The notes below the pieces were generated by a model, which was not told the DNA's origin, ran no database searches, and saw nothing but the letters and a program-made list of their open reading frames with translations. Shown in pieces: positions 52,667-62,015 of a DNA stretch of 64,000 nucleotides. A program made the position numbers and the translations under genes. Position 1 is the first letter of the stretch. The number at the start of each line of letters is the position of its first letter. This stretch comes from Acidimicrobiaceae bacterium (lineage in GTDB: Bacteria > Actinomycetota > Acidimicrobiia > Acidimicrobiales > RAAP-2), in assembly GCA_947456245.1 (NCBI GenBank), contig CANGPS010000001.1, positions 1 to 64,000 on the forward strand, read 5' to 3'.

Positions 52667-53515
52667 ATGGCTCGACGAGCGTTCTCGGTGGTCGACGTGT
52701 TCTCGGCCGATGCCTTCCGTGGGAACCCGGTCGCCGTGGTGCTCGAGGCCGAGGGGCTGGCCGACGACGAGATGGCGCAGATCAGCGCGTGGACCAACCT
52801 GTCCGAGACGACCTTCCTCACGAGGGCGACCGATCCAGCGGCCGACTACGCCCTGCGGATCTTCACCCCGTCGGTCGAGCTCCCCTTCGCCGGCCATCCC
52901 ACCCTGGGCTCGTGCCGGGCGTGGCTCGACGCTGGTGGCATCCCAGGGCGAGGGGACGTCGTGGTCCAGGAGTGCGGGGTGGGGCTGGTCGAGGTGCGGA
53001 TCTGCGATGACGGCCGCCTCGCCTTCGCCGCACCGCCGCTCGTGAGGTCGGGCCCGCTCGACGACATGCTCCTGTCCGAGGTGGTGGCGGCGCTCGGCAT
53101 CGCTCCCACGCAGGTCGTGGCGGCGGCGCACGTGGACAACGGGCCGGGCTGGGTGGGCGTGCTGCTCGCCACGGCCGACGAGGTCCTGGCCCTCGAGCCG
53201 GTCGACTCACCGCTCAAGATCGGTGTGGCCGGGTTCCATGCACCGGGATCGGCCGAGGCCTATGAGGTGCGAGCGTTCTTCCCCGACGGGGCCCGCAGCA
53301 TCGAGGACCCCGTCACCGGGAGTCTGAACGCCTCGCTGGCCCAGTGGCTGCTCGCCGAGGGTCGTCTCACGACCCCCTATGTCGCCACCCAGGGGACGCG
53401 CCTCGGGCGAACGGGCAGGGTGACCATCGACCGCGATGCCGCCGGTCGGGTCTGGGTCGGCGGCGCCAGCACGGTGCGCGTCTCGGGGGCCGTCATCCTC
53501 CCGGACCCGACGTGA
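52667..53515 (+). CDS. PhzF-family isomerase/epimerase-like protein
   Basis: 282 aa from ATG 52667, placed by AGGAGGAGG six bases upstream (ATG 52661 is too close). PhzF signs: VVDVFSADAFRGNPVAVV near 8, LSETTFLT near 46 (catalytic Glu), ELPFAGHPTLGSC near 70, and RSIEDPVTGSLNASLAQWL near 205. Structure is like diaminopimelate epimerase; substrates of most members are unknown, and the phenazine role is confined to few. TAGCGT at 52622-52627 may be its -10. Confidence 0.88.
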   Translation: MARRAFSVVDVFSADAFRGNPVAVVLEAEGLADDEMAQISAWTNLSETTFLTRATDPAADYALRIFTPSVELPFAGHPTLGSCRAWLDAGGIPGRGDVVVQECGVGLVEVRICDDGRLAFAAPPLVRSGPLDDMLLSEVVAALGIAPTQVVAAAHVDNGPGWVGVLLATADEVLALEPVDSPLKIGVAGFHAPGSAEAYEVRAFFPDGARSIEDPVTGSLNASLAQWLLAEGRLTTPYVATQGTRLGRTGRVTIDRDAAGRVWVGGASTVRVSGAVILPDPT

Positions 53516-53527
53516 GTCCGGCTGGGC

Positions 53528-55897
53528 CTACTGCTGGGTCATGAGGCGAGTCATCTCCGCCTCCGGGTTGATGATGAGCTCGCCGGTGATGTCGACGACC
53601 ACCTTGTCGAGGTCACCGGTGAAGGTGAACGGTGCCTCGTAGATCGCCGGGTCGATCGTGTCAAAGAAGGCCTCGCCGCAGCTGACGCCGGTGGTCGAGA
53701 ACGTCACCGGCACCGTCAGCGGCAGCTCGCCCATCCCGACGACCTCGCCGTCGAAGTAGAGCCGAACCTCGGCCGGGGTGCCCTTGCCCTCGAGGAAGGA
53801 GGCGGGCCCGGTCGGGGCGAACTCCATGCGCAGCTCGACGTCGCCCCTCGGCAGCGTGGCGTCCGAGACGATGGTGAACCGCTCGAGCGAGAGGAAGTTG
53901 TAGACGAACTTGAGCCGGTCGTCGTGCACGATCAGGGCGTAGCCACCATGTCGGCTTCCCTGGGAGAACAGGACCCCCTCCGCCCCCTGCTCGGGGATGG
54001 TGGCGTGGGCCACGATGGCGTGCGCACGATTCGGCACCCGCGGCGCGGCGGTGAAGGGCGTCGGGGAGCCGCCGGGGAAGAACTCGAAGACCCGCCGGCT
54101 TCCACCCACGGTCGGGCGCTTGGCGATGAGGCGGTCGATGCCGCTGGCCGCGAGCGGGAGCACACCGTGGCGCTCCGCCTCGGCCCACCAGAGGGCACGG
54201 AGCTCCTCGACCTTCTCGGGATGGTCGGCGGCGACGTTGTGGCACTCGGCCGGGTCGTTGATGAGGTCGTAGACCTCCCAGTGGTTGGCATCGAGATCGT
54301 CGAGGATCTCCTCGGACAGCGGCGTGCCGAACGGCCGGCCGAGCTCTGCACCCTCGGCCAGGCTCGGTCCGGGGTAGGGACAGACGCCCCGCCAGCCCTC
54401 GTGGTAGATCGACCGGTGGCCGAACATCTCGAAGTACTGCGTGGTGTGGGCGTCGGGGGCGTCCTCGGATCGGAGGGCGGCGGCGAAGCTGGTCCCAGCC
54501 ATCTCCGACTGCGGCACGCCGCGCACGGTGGCGGGCGGTTCGATGTCGAGCACCTCGAGGATGGTCGGGGCGACGTCGATGGCGTGGAGGTACTGCGTGC
54601 GCACGCCGCCCGGTCCGGCGATCCCCGCCGGCCACGACACGATGCACGGGTCGGTCACGCCGCCGCGGTAGGTCTCGCGCTTCCATCGGCGGAACGGCGT
54701 GTCGCCGGCCCAGGTCCAGCCCCACGAGTAGTGGTTGAAGGTGTCCTCGCTGCCCCAGATGTCGATGACCTCGAGGTTGTCCTCGAGTCGCTCGGGGGTG
54801 AGGTTGAAGAAGAGCGCCTCGTTGCGGCTGCCGTGCTCGCCACCCTCGGCGCTCGCCCCGTTGTCCGAGACGCAGATCACGATCGTGTTGTCGAGCTCGC
54901 CGAGCCGGTCGATGAAGTCGATGACCCGGCCGATGTGGTGGTCGGTCTGGGTCATGAACCCGGCGAAGACCTCCATCTGGTGGGCGTAGACGCGCTTGGC
55001 CTCGTCGCTGAGGCCGTCCCAGGGCTCGACGTCCGGGTCGCGCTCGGACAGCTCCGTGCCCGCCGGCATGAGGCCCAGCTCGAGCTGCCGGGCGAAGACG
55101 GTCCTGCGATACTCGTCCCAACCGGCGTCGAAGCGCCCCTTGTACGGGGTGACCCACTCGGGCTCGACCTGGTGCGGGGCGTGTCCGGCACCGGTGGCGA
55201 ACCACAGGAAGAACGGCTTCTCAGGGGCGGCCACGTGCGCGTCCTGGATGAAGCCGATGGCGCGGTCGGCGAGGTCGGCGTTGAGGTGGTAGCCCTCGGC
55301 CACCGTCTTGGGCTGGCGGACCGAGTGGTTGTCCGAGATGAGGTCCGGGTGGAACTGGTCGGTGTCACCGCCGAGGAACCCGTAGAAGCGCTCGAAGCCA
55401 CGACCGAGGGGCCAGCGGTTGAACGGACCGGCTGGCGTGGTCTCCTGCGGCGGGGTGAGGTGCCACTTGCCCACGCAGAAGGTGTTGTAGCCGTTCTCCA
55501 CGAGGATCTCGGGGAGCATGGCGTGCTCGAAGCCCATGGTGGCGTTGAGCGAGGGGAAGCCGAGGGACATCTCGGTGATGGCGGCGAGGCCAGTGGTGTG
55601 ATGGTTCCGACCGGTGAGCAGGCAGGCCCGGGTGGGGGAGCAGAGCGCCGTCGTGTGGAAGTTCGAGAACTTGAGGCCCCGCGCTGCGAGCCGCTCGAAG
55701 TTCGGCATGTCGATGAGCCCTCCGAAGGGGGAGAGCTGCCCGTAGCCGACGTCGTCGAGGACCACGACCACCACGTTTGGGGCGCCGGCCGGGGGCGTCG
55801 GACGCGCCGGCCACGCTGGGGTGGAGGACGCCACGGTTCGACCGATGGTGCCGGGGAACGGCTCGTCGGGGCGGTAGGTGATGAAGGGCTCTGCCAT
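53528..55897 (-). CDS. Sulfatase (arylsulfatase) of formylglycine type
   Basis: 789 aa from ATG 55897, six bases after a TAGGTT -10. Sulfatase core: NVVVVVLDDVGYGQLSPFGG near 40 (metal Asp pair), LCSPTRACLLTGRNHHTTG near 86, where the C-x-P-x-R Cys is converted to formylglycine, VGKWHLTPP near 140, and ICVSDNGASAEGGEHG near 340. A long C-terminal region of about 250 residues follows. No signal peptide, so activity is likely cytoplasmic. Sulfate release from aryl or alkyl sulfates; the maturation enzyme is not in the window. The TauD-type dioxygenase is directly upstream. Confidence 0.92.
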   Translation of the reverse strand: MAEPFITYRPDEPFPGTIGRTVASSTPAWPARPTPPAGAPNVVVVVLDDVGYGQLSPFGGLIDMPNFERLAARGLKFSNFHTTALCSPTRACLLTGRNHHTTGLAAITEMSLGFPSLNATMGFEHAMLPEILVENGYNTFCVGKWHLTPPQETTPAGPFNRWPLGRGFERFYGFLGGDTDQFHPDLISDNHSVRQPKTVAEGYHLNADLADRAIGFIQDAHVAAPEKPFFLWFATGAGHAPHQVEPEWVTPYKGRFDAGWDEYRRTVFARQLELGLMPAGTELSERDPDVEPWDGLSDEAKRVYAHQMEVFAGFMTQTDHHIGRVIDFIDRLGELDNTIVICVSDNGASAEGGEHGSRNEALFFNLTPERLEDNLEVIDIWGSEDTFNHYSWGWTWAGDTPFRRWKRETYRGGVTDPCIVSWPAGIAGPGGVRTQYLHAIDVAPTILEVLDIEPPATVRGVPQSEMAGTSFAAALRSEDAPDAHTTQYFEMFGHRSIYHEGWRGVCPYPGPSLAEGAELGRPFGTPLSEEILDDLDANHWEVYDLINDPAECHNVAADHPEKVEELRALWWAEAERHGVLPLAASGIDRLIAKRPTVGGSRRVFEFFPGGSPTPFTAAPRVPNRAHAIVAHATIPEQGAEGVLFSQGSRHGGYALIVHDDRLKFVYNFLSLERFTIVSDATLPRGDVELRMEFAPTGPASFLEGKGTPAEVRLYFDGEVVGMGELPLTVPVTFSTTGVSCGEAFFDTIDPAIYEAPFTFTGDLDKVVVDITGELIINPEAEMTRLMTQQ

Positions 55898-55903
55898 GGC
55901 CAC

Positions 55904-55909
55904 AACCTA
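55904..55909 (-). promoter_or_regulatory. -10 box TAGGTT, leaderless promoter of sulfatase
   Basis: TAGGTT, six bases, then ATG 55897; supports the shorter start. Confidence 0.6.
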
Positions 55910-55954
55910 GGTCGGTCGAGGAATGGTCACAACCGCAGACAGAACACGTCGGAC

Positions 55955-55970
55955 CCCGGCGGAAGCCGGG
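55955..55970 (-). terminator. Possible hairpin after dioxygenase gene
   Basis: CCCGGC-GGAA-GCCGGG, a 6-bp stem with a 4-base loop, lies between the dioxygenase stop (56001) and the sulfatase -10, so the two same-strand genes may be separate transcripts. Confidence 0.35.
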
Positions 55971-56000
55971 ACGTCACGGGCATCGCCGAACGGATCGCCC

Positions 56001-56936
56001 TCAGGCGGGGACCTCGCCGATGATGCTGGCGCGCTCCATGACCCGGCGCTGGGGCCAGTAGTCGCTGAGGGCGAGGTGCTGGACCGCCCGGTTGTCCCAG
56101 AAGGCCACCGAGTCGGTCTCCCAGTGGAACCGGCACTGGTACTCGGCGGTCTCGGCCTGGCGGCAGAGCAGATCCATCAGCTCGAGGTTCTCCGCCTCGT
56201 CGAGGCCCACGATGTTGAGGGTAAAGAAGCGGTTGACGTAGAGCAGCTTGCGTCCCGTCTCGCCGTGGGTGCGCACGACCGGGTGCTCGACGAGGGGGAA
56301 CTGCTCGCGCATCTTCGCCCGGCCCGCCTCGTCGAGGGTGAGGCCGAAGACGCGGGAGAAGTCATGGACGGCGACCATCGAGTCGATGCGCTCCTTCACC
56401 TCGTCCTCGAGGCCGTCGTAGGCGGCGTACATGTCGCTGAACGAGGTGTCGCCGCCGATGGCGGGGACCTCGACGGCGTGGAGGACGGCGGCGGCGGAGG
56501 GGACCTGGCGCCAGGAGACGTCGGAGTGCCAGCCGTTCTCGAAGCCTCCGACCACGGCCTCCTTCTCGAAGCGGACAAGCTCCGGCTGGTCGGTGTTCGA
56601 GGGGATGAAGGGGTGGATCTCGAGGTCGCCGAACCGGCGGGCGAAGGCCACGTGCCGCTCGGCGGTCAGCGGCTGGTCACGGAAGAAGATGACCTTGAAG
56701 TCGAGCAGGCAGCGACGCAGCTCGGCCACGAGGGCGTCGGAGAGGTCGCCGGTGATGTCGACGCCCGAGACGATGCCGCCGATGGTCGCTCCGAGCTGCT
56801 GGACCTCGAAGCCGTCGTAGCGGAGGTCGGCGAGGCGCTCGCGCTCCTCGGCGAGGTGCGTCATCGGCCCGACCACCGTCTGGGACGGTCCGAACCGCAC
56901 GCGCTGGGGGGCGACGCCGCTCAGGTGGTTTTTCAT
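56001..56936 (-). CDS. TauD/TfdA-family alpha-ketoglutarate-dependent dioxygenase
   Basis: 311 aa. Fe(II) motif H-x-D in ENGWHSDVSWRQVP near 135, the distal His in NRAVQHLALSDYWPQRRVMERASI near 285 with the downstream Arg for 2-oxoglutarate, and GATIGGIVSGVDITGDL near 50 as in taurine and alkylsulfatase dioxygenases (TauD, AtsK). These oxidatively release sulfite or sulfate from alkyl sulfonates or sulfate esters. Next to an arylsulfatase, so a sulfur-scavenging role is likely. GAGAGGA precedes ATG 56936, and an inverted repeat lies 30 bp upstream. Confidence 0.88.
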   Translation of the reverse strand: MKNHLSGVAPQRVRFGPSQTVVGPMTHLAEERERLADLRYDGFEVQQLGATIGGIVSGVDITGDLSDALVAELRRCLLDFKVIFFRDQPLTAERHVAFARRFGDLEIHPFIPSNTDQPELVRFEKEAVVGGFENGWHSDVSWRQVPSAAAVLHAVEVPAIGGDTSFSDMYAAYDGLEDEVKERIDSMVAVHDFSRVFGLTLDEAGRAKMREQFPLVEHPVVRTHGETGRKLLYVNRFFTLNIVGLDEAENLELMDLLCRQAETAEYQCRFHWETDSVAFWDNRAVQHLALSDYWPQRRVMERASIIGEVPA

Positions 56937-56965
56937 GGGGTGTCCTCTCTCGGTCGGCGCCGATG

Positions 56966-56982
56966 CGACGGAAGGTCCGTCG
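56966..56982. promoter_or_regulatory. Inverted repeat CGACGGA-AGG-TCCGTCG in divergent region
   Basis: Perfect 7-3-7 repeat, 29 bp upstream of the dioxygenase ATG and 105 bp upstream of the unknown gene at 57088. Position fits an operator for the dioxygenase. Tandem GTCAC/GTCA repeats lie nearby (57007-57033). Confidence 0.45.
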
Positions 56983-57087
56983 ACCTCAGTCTGGCTGACG
57001 ATGCCGTCACGTCACGTCAAGCACTGTCACTGTGTCTGCCACTAACGTAGCCATCGATCGACCGGGACACGACGAGGAGCACCGACC

Positions 57088-57723
57088 ATGAGCACGAGCA
57101 GCGCAGAGCGACTCATCACCGACCACCGGGGCACCCGCTACGGCGAGGTCCTGGCGGTCTTCGCCGAGGGCGAGACCTTCCACGCCCACGTCTACGGCAC
57201 GCAGCTGCTCAACGACTGCCCTCCCGAGCTCTGGGACACGCTCGACGCGACGGCGATCACGGCCGAGCTCGGGGCCCTGATGGTGAAGCTCAACGGTCCG
57301 CGCCACTGGGTCCTCGACGGCCTCGGGTCGAAGGGCGAGCCCCTCGAGCCGGTCCTGCGCGAGTTCGGCGGCCTCCTCATGCGGAGGATCGCCGTGCTCG
57401 AGCTCGGGACCAACCCGGCCCAGGTGCCCTACACCGTGCGCCACGTCGACCGGAAGGCGGTCTTCTTCTTCGACGCCGGCAAGGAGATCCACGAGCTCAT
57501 CGATCCCGACGGGCTCGCGTACGTGATGCAGGCCTACTGCGTCAGCGTCGACCCGTCCCTCACCGAGGAGAACCTGTCCGAGGTCGGCGGAAAGCTCGCC
57601 CTCCCTGAGGGATGGTCCTTCCGCAGCCGGATCCTCGACGAGGAGCTCGTGGTCGACACCTCGGAGACGATCGCCACCGTGATCCAGGACGAGCTCGAGA
57701 ACACCTACACCCTCCCGAGCTGA
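57088..57723 (+). CDS. Conserved hypothetical protein
   Basis: 211 aa, no recognised family. Soluble, no signal peptide or membrane segment. The sequence is mixed alpha/beta with YGEVLAVFAEGETFHAHVYG near 18, LNDCPPELWDTLD near 40, AVFFFDAGKEIHELIDPDG near 125 and SFRSRILDEELVVDT near 180. GAGGAG precedes the ATG, and a -10 TAACGT is at 57043-57048. It diverges from the sulfatase/dioxygenase locus and may share its regulation. A role in sulfur-compound metabolism is only suggested by position. Confidence 0.65.
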   Translation: MSTSSAERLITDHRGTRYGEVLAVFAEGETFHAHVYGTQLLNDCPPELWDTLDATAITAELGALMVKLNGPRHWVLDGLGSKGEPLEPVLREFGGLLMRRIAVLELGTNPAQVPYTVRHVDRKAVFFFDAGKEIHELIDPDGLAYVMQAYCVSVDPSLTEENLSEVGGKLALPEGWSFRSRILDEELVVDTSETIATVIQDELENTYTLPS

Positions 57724-57883
57724 CCGACGCCGACACCGTCGGCCCGGCGAGGGGATGTCGTCGGAGCCACCCCGTGACCAGCGGCGATACATTCATGCCA
57801 CGCCCCGCCGCCGGCGAGGGCTGAAGACGCAGGCGATCGGGAGGGCACGTGAAGGTTCTGGCAGCTGGTGAGGTCGAGCCGTC

Positions 57884-59806
57884 ATGACGCCGCTGGCGCT
57901 GTTCGGATGGGTGGTCTTCGGCATCCCGTCGATGGTGGCGGTGACCTTCGTCGCCTCACGCCTGCTCGGGGCCAAGCGCGGCTGGTGGTCGCTGCTGTTC
58001 GCCGGTCTGGCGGGGTGGACCTTCGGCGTGGTCATCGCAGGGCAGATCACCCGTTGGCGCTGGGCCAGCTTCGACATGGTCGTGGTCACCCTCATCGTCG
58101 GCACGCTCTCCACCATGATGCTGGCGCTGGCCATCGATCTGATCCGGCCAGAGGGGTCTCTGCCGAGCGGTGACGAGGCCGGTCTGATCTCGCTCAAGAA
58201 CCCGCTCGACGGCATCCGGCTCCGACGGGCGCGGGCGGCGCGCTACCGCGAGATCATCCACCTCGCCCGGGTCAACGGCGTGATCGGGGGACGCAGCGAG
58301 AACGACCTCCCCTCGTCGGTCCGGGCCACGCTCGAGCAGGCCGGTGGCATCTTCGTCAAGCTGGGCCAGGTTGCGTCGACGCGCACCGACTCCCTCTCCG
58401 ACGAGTGGTGCTCTGAGCTCGCCAAGCTCCAGAGCCACGCCGAGCCGGCGCCGCGCGAGCTGGTCGAGCCGTTGATCGAGGCAGAGCTCGGCCGGCCGGT
58501 CTCCGAGGCCTTCGCCTCCTTCGACTGGGAGCCCATCGCCAGCGCCTCGATCGCCCAGATCTACGGAGCCGAGCTGCTCGATGGGACCTCGGTGGTGGTC
58601 AAGGTGCAGCGGCCGGGCCTCGAGGAGCTGATGGCGACGGACCGCAGCGCGATCCTGACCATCGCCGAGCTCCTCGAGCACCGGACGACCCTCGGCCTCA
58701 ACGCCCGGCCGCTCGACCTCGCCCGCGAGTTCCTCGACAACGTGGCCGAGGAGCTCGACTTCGAGATCGAGTCCGCCAACGCCGTGGACCTCGCGGCCGG
58801 GCTGTCCTCGCTCCAGGGCATTCGCGTGGCGGAGGTCATCACCGAGATGAGCACGCACCGCGTCCTCGTCGAGGAGCGCGTCGAGGGCATCTCGATCGCA
58901 GAGTTCGCCGGCCTCGACGGCCAGGACCCCACGGCCATCGCCGAGCGGCTGATCGAGAGCTTCATGTTCCAGATCTTCGACGTCGGGATCTTCCACGCCG
59001 ATCCGCACCCCGGCAACATCCTCGTGCAGCCCGACGGCGAGATCGTGCTGATCGACCTCGGCGCCGTCGGCCGGATGAGCTCGAGCCAGCGCAGTGCCAC
59101 GACCGACCTGCTGCTCGCAGCGTCGTTGGCCGACGCCACAGCGCTGCGCCAGGCCCTGTCGCAGATCGTGGTCTTCGACGACCGTGCCGACCTACGTGCC
59201 CTCGACCGTGCCCTCGACCGGTTCCTGGCCCGGAACTTCCGACCGAACGGCGGCATCTCGGCGCGGGCCTTCGAGGACCTCTCCAGCGTCATCGGACAGT
59301 TCGGGATCCACTTCCCTCAGTGGTTGGCGACCCTGGTACGCACCATGGTGACCCTCGAGGGGACGCTGACGACCATCGACCCGGACTTCTCGCTGGTCGA
59401 TGCGGCGCAGCGCTATGCCGCCGGCGAGTCCCCCCTCGGAGAGGGCAGCCTCTCCGAGACCATCAAGACCATGGCCATGCGGGAGGTCCCGCGACTTCGA
59501 CGGATCCCCGAGCGGGTCGACTCGATCCTCGGGCAGGCGGCCGAGGGGCGCCTCACCGCCCGCATCTCGATGTTCGGCGACGAGCGCAACGAGCAGGTCA
59601 TCACGAAGCTCATCAACCGGGTGGTGATGGCGTTGATCGCCTCGTCCCTCGGCGTGGGATCGGTCCTGCTCATCGGGACCCACGCCGGGCCGCACCTCGG
59701 CTCGTCGCTGTCGATCCTCTCGGTGCTCGGCTACGTCGGGCTGGCCTCGGCATCGATCCTCGCCATGCGCGTGATCGCCAGCGTCGTGCGCGACGGTCCG
59801 ACCTGA
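57884..59806 (+). CDS. ABC1/UbiB-family atypical protein kinase-like protein
   Basis: 640 aa. N-terminal 100 residues have about three hydrophobic segments (VVFGIPSMVAVTFVAS, WWSLLFAGLAGWTFGVVIAG, MVVVTLIVGTLSTMML). The ABC1 kinase-like domain follows: KLGQVASTR near 157, SASIAQIYGAELL near 218, VVKVQRPG near 235, LDFEIESANA near 290, FHADPHPGN near 370 and LIDLGAVGRM near 390. Two C-terminal hydrophobic segments end the protein. Relatives (UbiB, COQ8, AarF) support quinone or isoprenoid-lipid metabolism. Single gene, convergent with the MMPL transporter. Confidence 0.9.
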   Translation: MTPLALFGWVVFGIPSMVAVTFVASRLLGAKRGWWSLLFAGLAGWTFGVVIAGQITRWRWASFDMVVVTLIVGTLSTMMLALAIDLIRPEGSLPSGDEAGLISLKNPLDGIRLRRARAARYREIIHLARVNGVIGGRSENDLPSSVRATLEQAGGIFVKLGQVASTRTDSLSDEWCSELAKLQSHAEPAPRELVEPLIEAELGRPVSEAFASFDWEPIASASIAQIYGAELLDGTSVVVKVQRPGLEELMATDRSAILTIAELLEHRTTLGLNARPLDLAREFLDNVAEELDFEIESANAVDLAAGLSSLQGIRVAEVITEMSTHRVLVEERVEGISIAEFAGLDGQDPTAIAERLIESFMFQIFDVGIFHADPHPGNILVQPDGEIVLIDLGAVGRMSSSQRSATTDLLLAASLADATALRQALSQIVVFDDRADLRALDRALDRFLARNFRPNGGISARAFEDLSSVIGQFGIHFPQWLATLVRTMVTLEGTLTTIDPDFSLVDAAQRYAAGESPLGEGSLSETIKTMAMREVPRLRRIPERVDSILGQAAEGRLTARISMFGDERNEQVITKLINRVVMALIASSLGVGSVLLIGTHAGPHLGSSLSILSVLGYVGLASASILAMRVIASVVRDGPT

Positions 59807-59816
59807 TCGACGTGGC

Positions 59817-62003
59817 TCAGGGGAGCGACGGCTGATCCTCGAGGCCGGCACCCTCGAGGTCGGCGTGCGGGAGCACCCGGTCGAGCCATCGGGGGAACCA
59901 CCAGGCCGTGCGGCCGAGGAGTGCCATCGCAGCCGGCACCAGCGTCATCCTGACCACGAAGGCATCGAGGAGCACCCCGGCGGCGAGGGCGAATCCGATC
60001 TCCTTGGTCACCAGCGTCTTGGAGATGACGAAGCTGGCGAAGACCGAGAACATGATGATCCCAGCGGCTGTCACGACGGGTCCTGATTCGAGGAACCCTC
60101 CCTCGATCGCCTGGTCCGGCTCCAGCCCCTGGACGTGACCCTCGCGCATGCGGCTGACGAGGAACATCTCGTAGTCCATGGCCAGGCCGAACAGGATCCC
60201 CACCAGCAAGATGGGGAGGAAGCTCACGACGGGACTGGTGGCGGGGAGCACCACCAGTCCACCGAGGTGGCCCTCCTGGAAGATCCAGACGACGGCCCCG
60301 AGGGTCGCGCCGATGGAGAGCAGGAACCCGAGCACGGCCTTGAGCGGGACCAGCACCGACCGGAAGACGATGGCCAAGATCAGCGCGGCGAGGCCCACGA
60401 CGACGAGCAGGTACAGCGGCAGGGCGGCACCGAGCTTGGCGGAGACGTCGATGTTCACCGCCGTTGGGCCCGTCACGTAGACCTTGGCACCGTAGGGGGC
60501 CGCCACCGCGGTGGCCCGACTGCGGATCTCGGCCACGAGTGACTCTGTCGCCGGCGAGCTCGGGCCGGACGTCGGGGTGACGATGACGACGGTTACCGTC
60601 TTGTCGGCGTTCTGCTCGGGCGGGCTCACGGAGGCGACGCCCCGCACGGCGCTGAGGTCCTTCACTGCGCTCGAGGCGACGGCCACCGGGTTGAGCCTCG
60701 GTGGTGCGTCGACCACCACGAGCAGGGGACCGTTGACACCAGGACCGAAGCCCCGGGCCATGAGCGAGTAGGCCGTCCGGGTCGGCGAGCCGACAGGGTC
60801 GGTTCCGGCCGACGGCAGACCGAGGCGCATCCCGAGGAGCGGGGAGGCGAGCAGCACCAGCAGCCCGACACCGACGAGGAGGACGAGCACCGGGTGGCTG
60901 GTGGAGGTCCCCACCCAGCGTCGGAAGAATCCCGGACGCCCGCCCTGTGATCGCACCCTCGGTGGCCGGATCCACCGTTGGGTCAGGCCGAGGAGGGCGG
61001 GGACCAGCGTGATGCCGATGAGGGCGGCCATGGCCACAGCGCCGGCAGCACAGAGGCCCATGATGGTCAGGAACGGGATGCCCGCCACCGAGAGCCCGAC
61101 GAGGGCGATGATGACCGTGGTCCCGGCGAAGACCACCGCGGTGCCGGCGGTCCCGGTGGCCCGCGCCGCAGCCGCCTCAGGGGCAAGCCCGCGGCCGAGC
61201 TCCTCCCGGTAGCGGTGCACGATGAAGAGCGCGTAGTCGATGGCCACCGCAAGGCCGATCATCGTGGCGAGGATCGGCGCGGTGGCCGAGAGCGGGATGA
61301 TGCCGCTGAGCGCGTTGATCGAGGTGAGGGCGATCGACACGCTGATGATCGCCGTCACCAGGGGCAGGCCGGCGAGGAGGAGGGAGCCGAAGCTGACCAG
61401 CAGGACGAGGTAGGCGACGAGCAGGCCGATGCCGTCCGATGGCTTCTCGGTCGGCTGCGGCACGATGCCACCCCCGTAGGCCACGACGACCCCGGCACGG
61501 TGCGCTGGGCCGGCGGCTGCGGCCAGGGCGGCACGGGCGTGCTCGGTGATGAGGTTGGCCGGCTCGGTGAAGGCGACGGTGGCGTAGCCGATCCGGCCAT
61601 CGGTGGAGATCGTCCGGTCGAGGTAGGGGTTCGAGGTGTAGACGACCTGGGGGGCGGTGCAGCGGAGCGACGGCACGGTGCCTCCGGTTCTGCCCTCGCC
61701 GTAGCAGGCGGCCGAGAGCGATGCCAGCACCCCGGCCCGGATCTTCGGGTCGGTCAACGTGGTCCCGGCTGGAGCCTGGAAGACCATTTGCGCTGATGCC
61801 CCTGAGGCCTGCGGGAACTTCTTGGTGAGCAGGTCCATGGCGACCTGCGACTGGGTGCCGGGGATCGTGAAGGTCGTGGACTCCGGCTTGGCGATGAGCC
61901 CTGAGAGGATCGAGACTCCGACGAGGATCGAGAGCCAGACGCCGATGACGAGCGTGCGGTGTCGGAAGCTCGCGCGGCCGATGCGAGAGATGAACGTCGC
62001 CAT
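59817..62003 (-). CDS. MMPL/RND-family transporter
   Basis: 728 aa from ATG 62003. About 11-12 transmembrane segments in two halves, with a large extracytoplasmic loop after TM1 (residues about 40-170) and a second between TM7 and TM8. MMPL signatures: PILATMIGLAVAIDYALFIVHRYREELGRG near 220 and GILFGLAMDYEMFLVSRMRE near 605, the paired TM4/TM10 motifs with acidic and Tyr residues for proton coupling. Actinobacterial MMPLs export lipids or siderophores; cargo unknown. TACACT six bases before ATG 62003 fixes the start; the 879-aa track ORF runs past it. Confidence 0.92.
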   Translation of the reverse strand: MATFISRIGRASFRHRTLVIGVWLSILVGVSILSGLIAKPESTTFTIPGTQSQVAMDLLTKKFPQASGASAQMVFQAPAGTTLTDPKIRAGVLASLSAACYGEGRTGGTVPSLRCTAPQVVYTSNPYLDRTISTDGRIGYATVAFTEPANLITEHARAALAAAAGPAHRAGVVVAYGGGIVPQPTEKPSDGIGLLVAYLVLLVSFGSLLLAGLPLVTAIISVSIALTSINALSGIIPLSATAPILATMIGLAVAIDYALFIVHRYREELGRGLAPEAAAARATGTAGTAVVFAGTTVIIALVGLSVAGIPFLTIMGLCAAGAVAMAALIGITLVPALLGLTQRWIRPPRVRSQGGRPGFFRRWVGTSTSHPVLVLLVGVGLLVLLASPLLGMRLGLPSAGTDPVGSPTRTAYSLMARGFGPGVNGPLLVVVDAPPRLNPVAVASSAVKDLSAVRGVASVSPPEQNADKTVTVVIVTPTSGPSSPATESLVAEIRSRATAVAAPYGAKVYVTGPTAVNIDVSAKLGAALPLYLLVVVGLAALILAIVFRSVLVPLKAVLGFLLSIGATLGAVVWIFQEGHLGGLVVLPATSPVVSFLPILLVGILFGLAMDYEMFLVSRMREGHVQGLEPDQAIEGGFLESGPVVTAAGIIMFSVFASFVISKTLVTKEIGFALAAGVLLDAFVVRMTLVPAAMALLGRTAWWFPRWLDRVLPHADLEGAGLEDQPSLP

Positions 62004-62009
62004 GGCGAG

Positions 62010-62015
62010 AGTGTA
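62010..62015 (-). promoter_or_regulatory. -10 box TACACT, leaderless promoter of MMPL gene
   Basis: TACACT, six bases, then ATG 62003 on the minus strand. Confidence 0.55.

Noticed and set aside
53924-56023. 699-aa plus ORF opposite the sulfatase
   Set aside because: Shadow of the sulfatase; Val/Glu/Gly-rich antisense composition with no motif.
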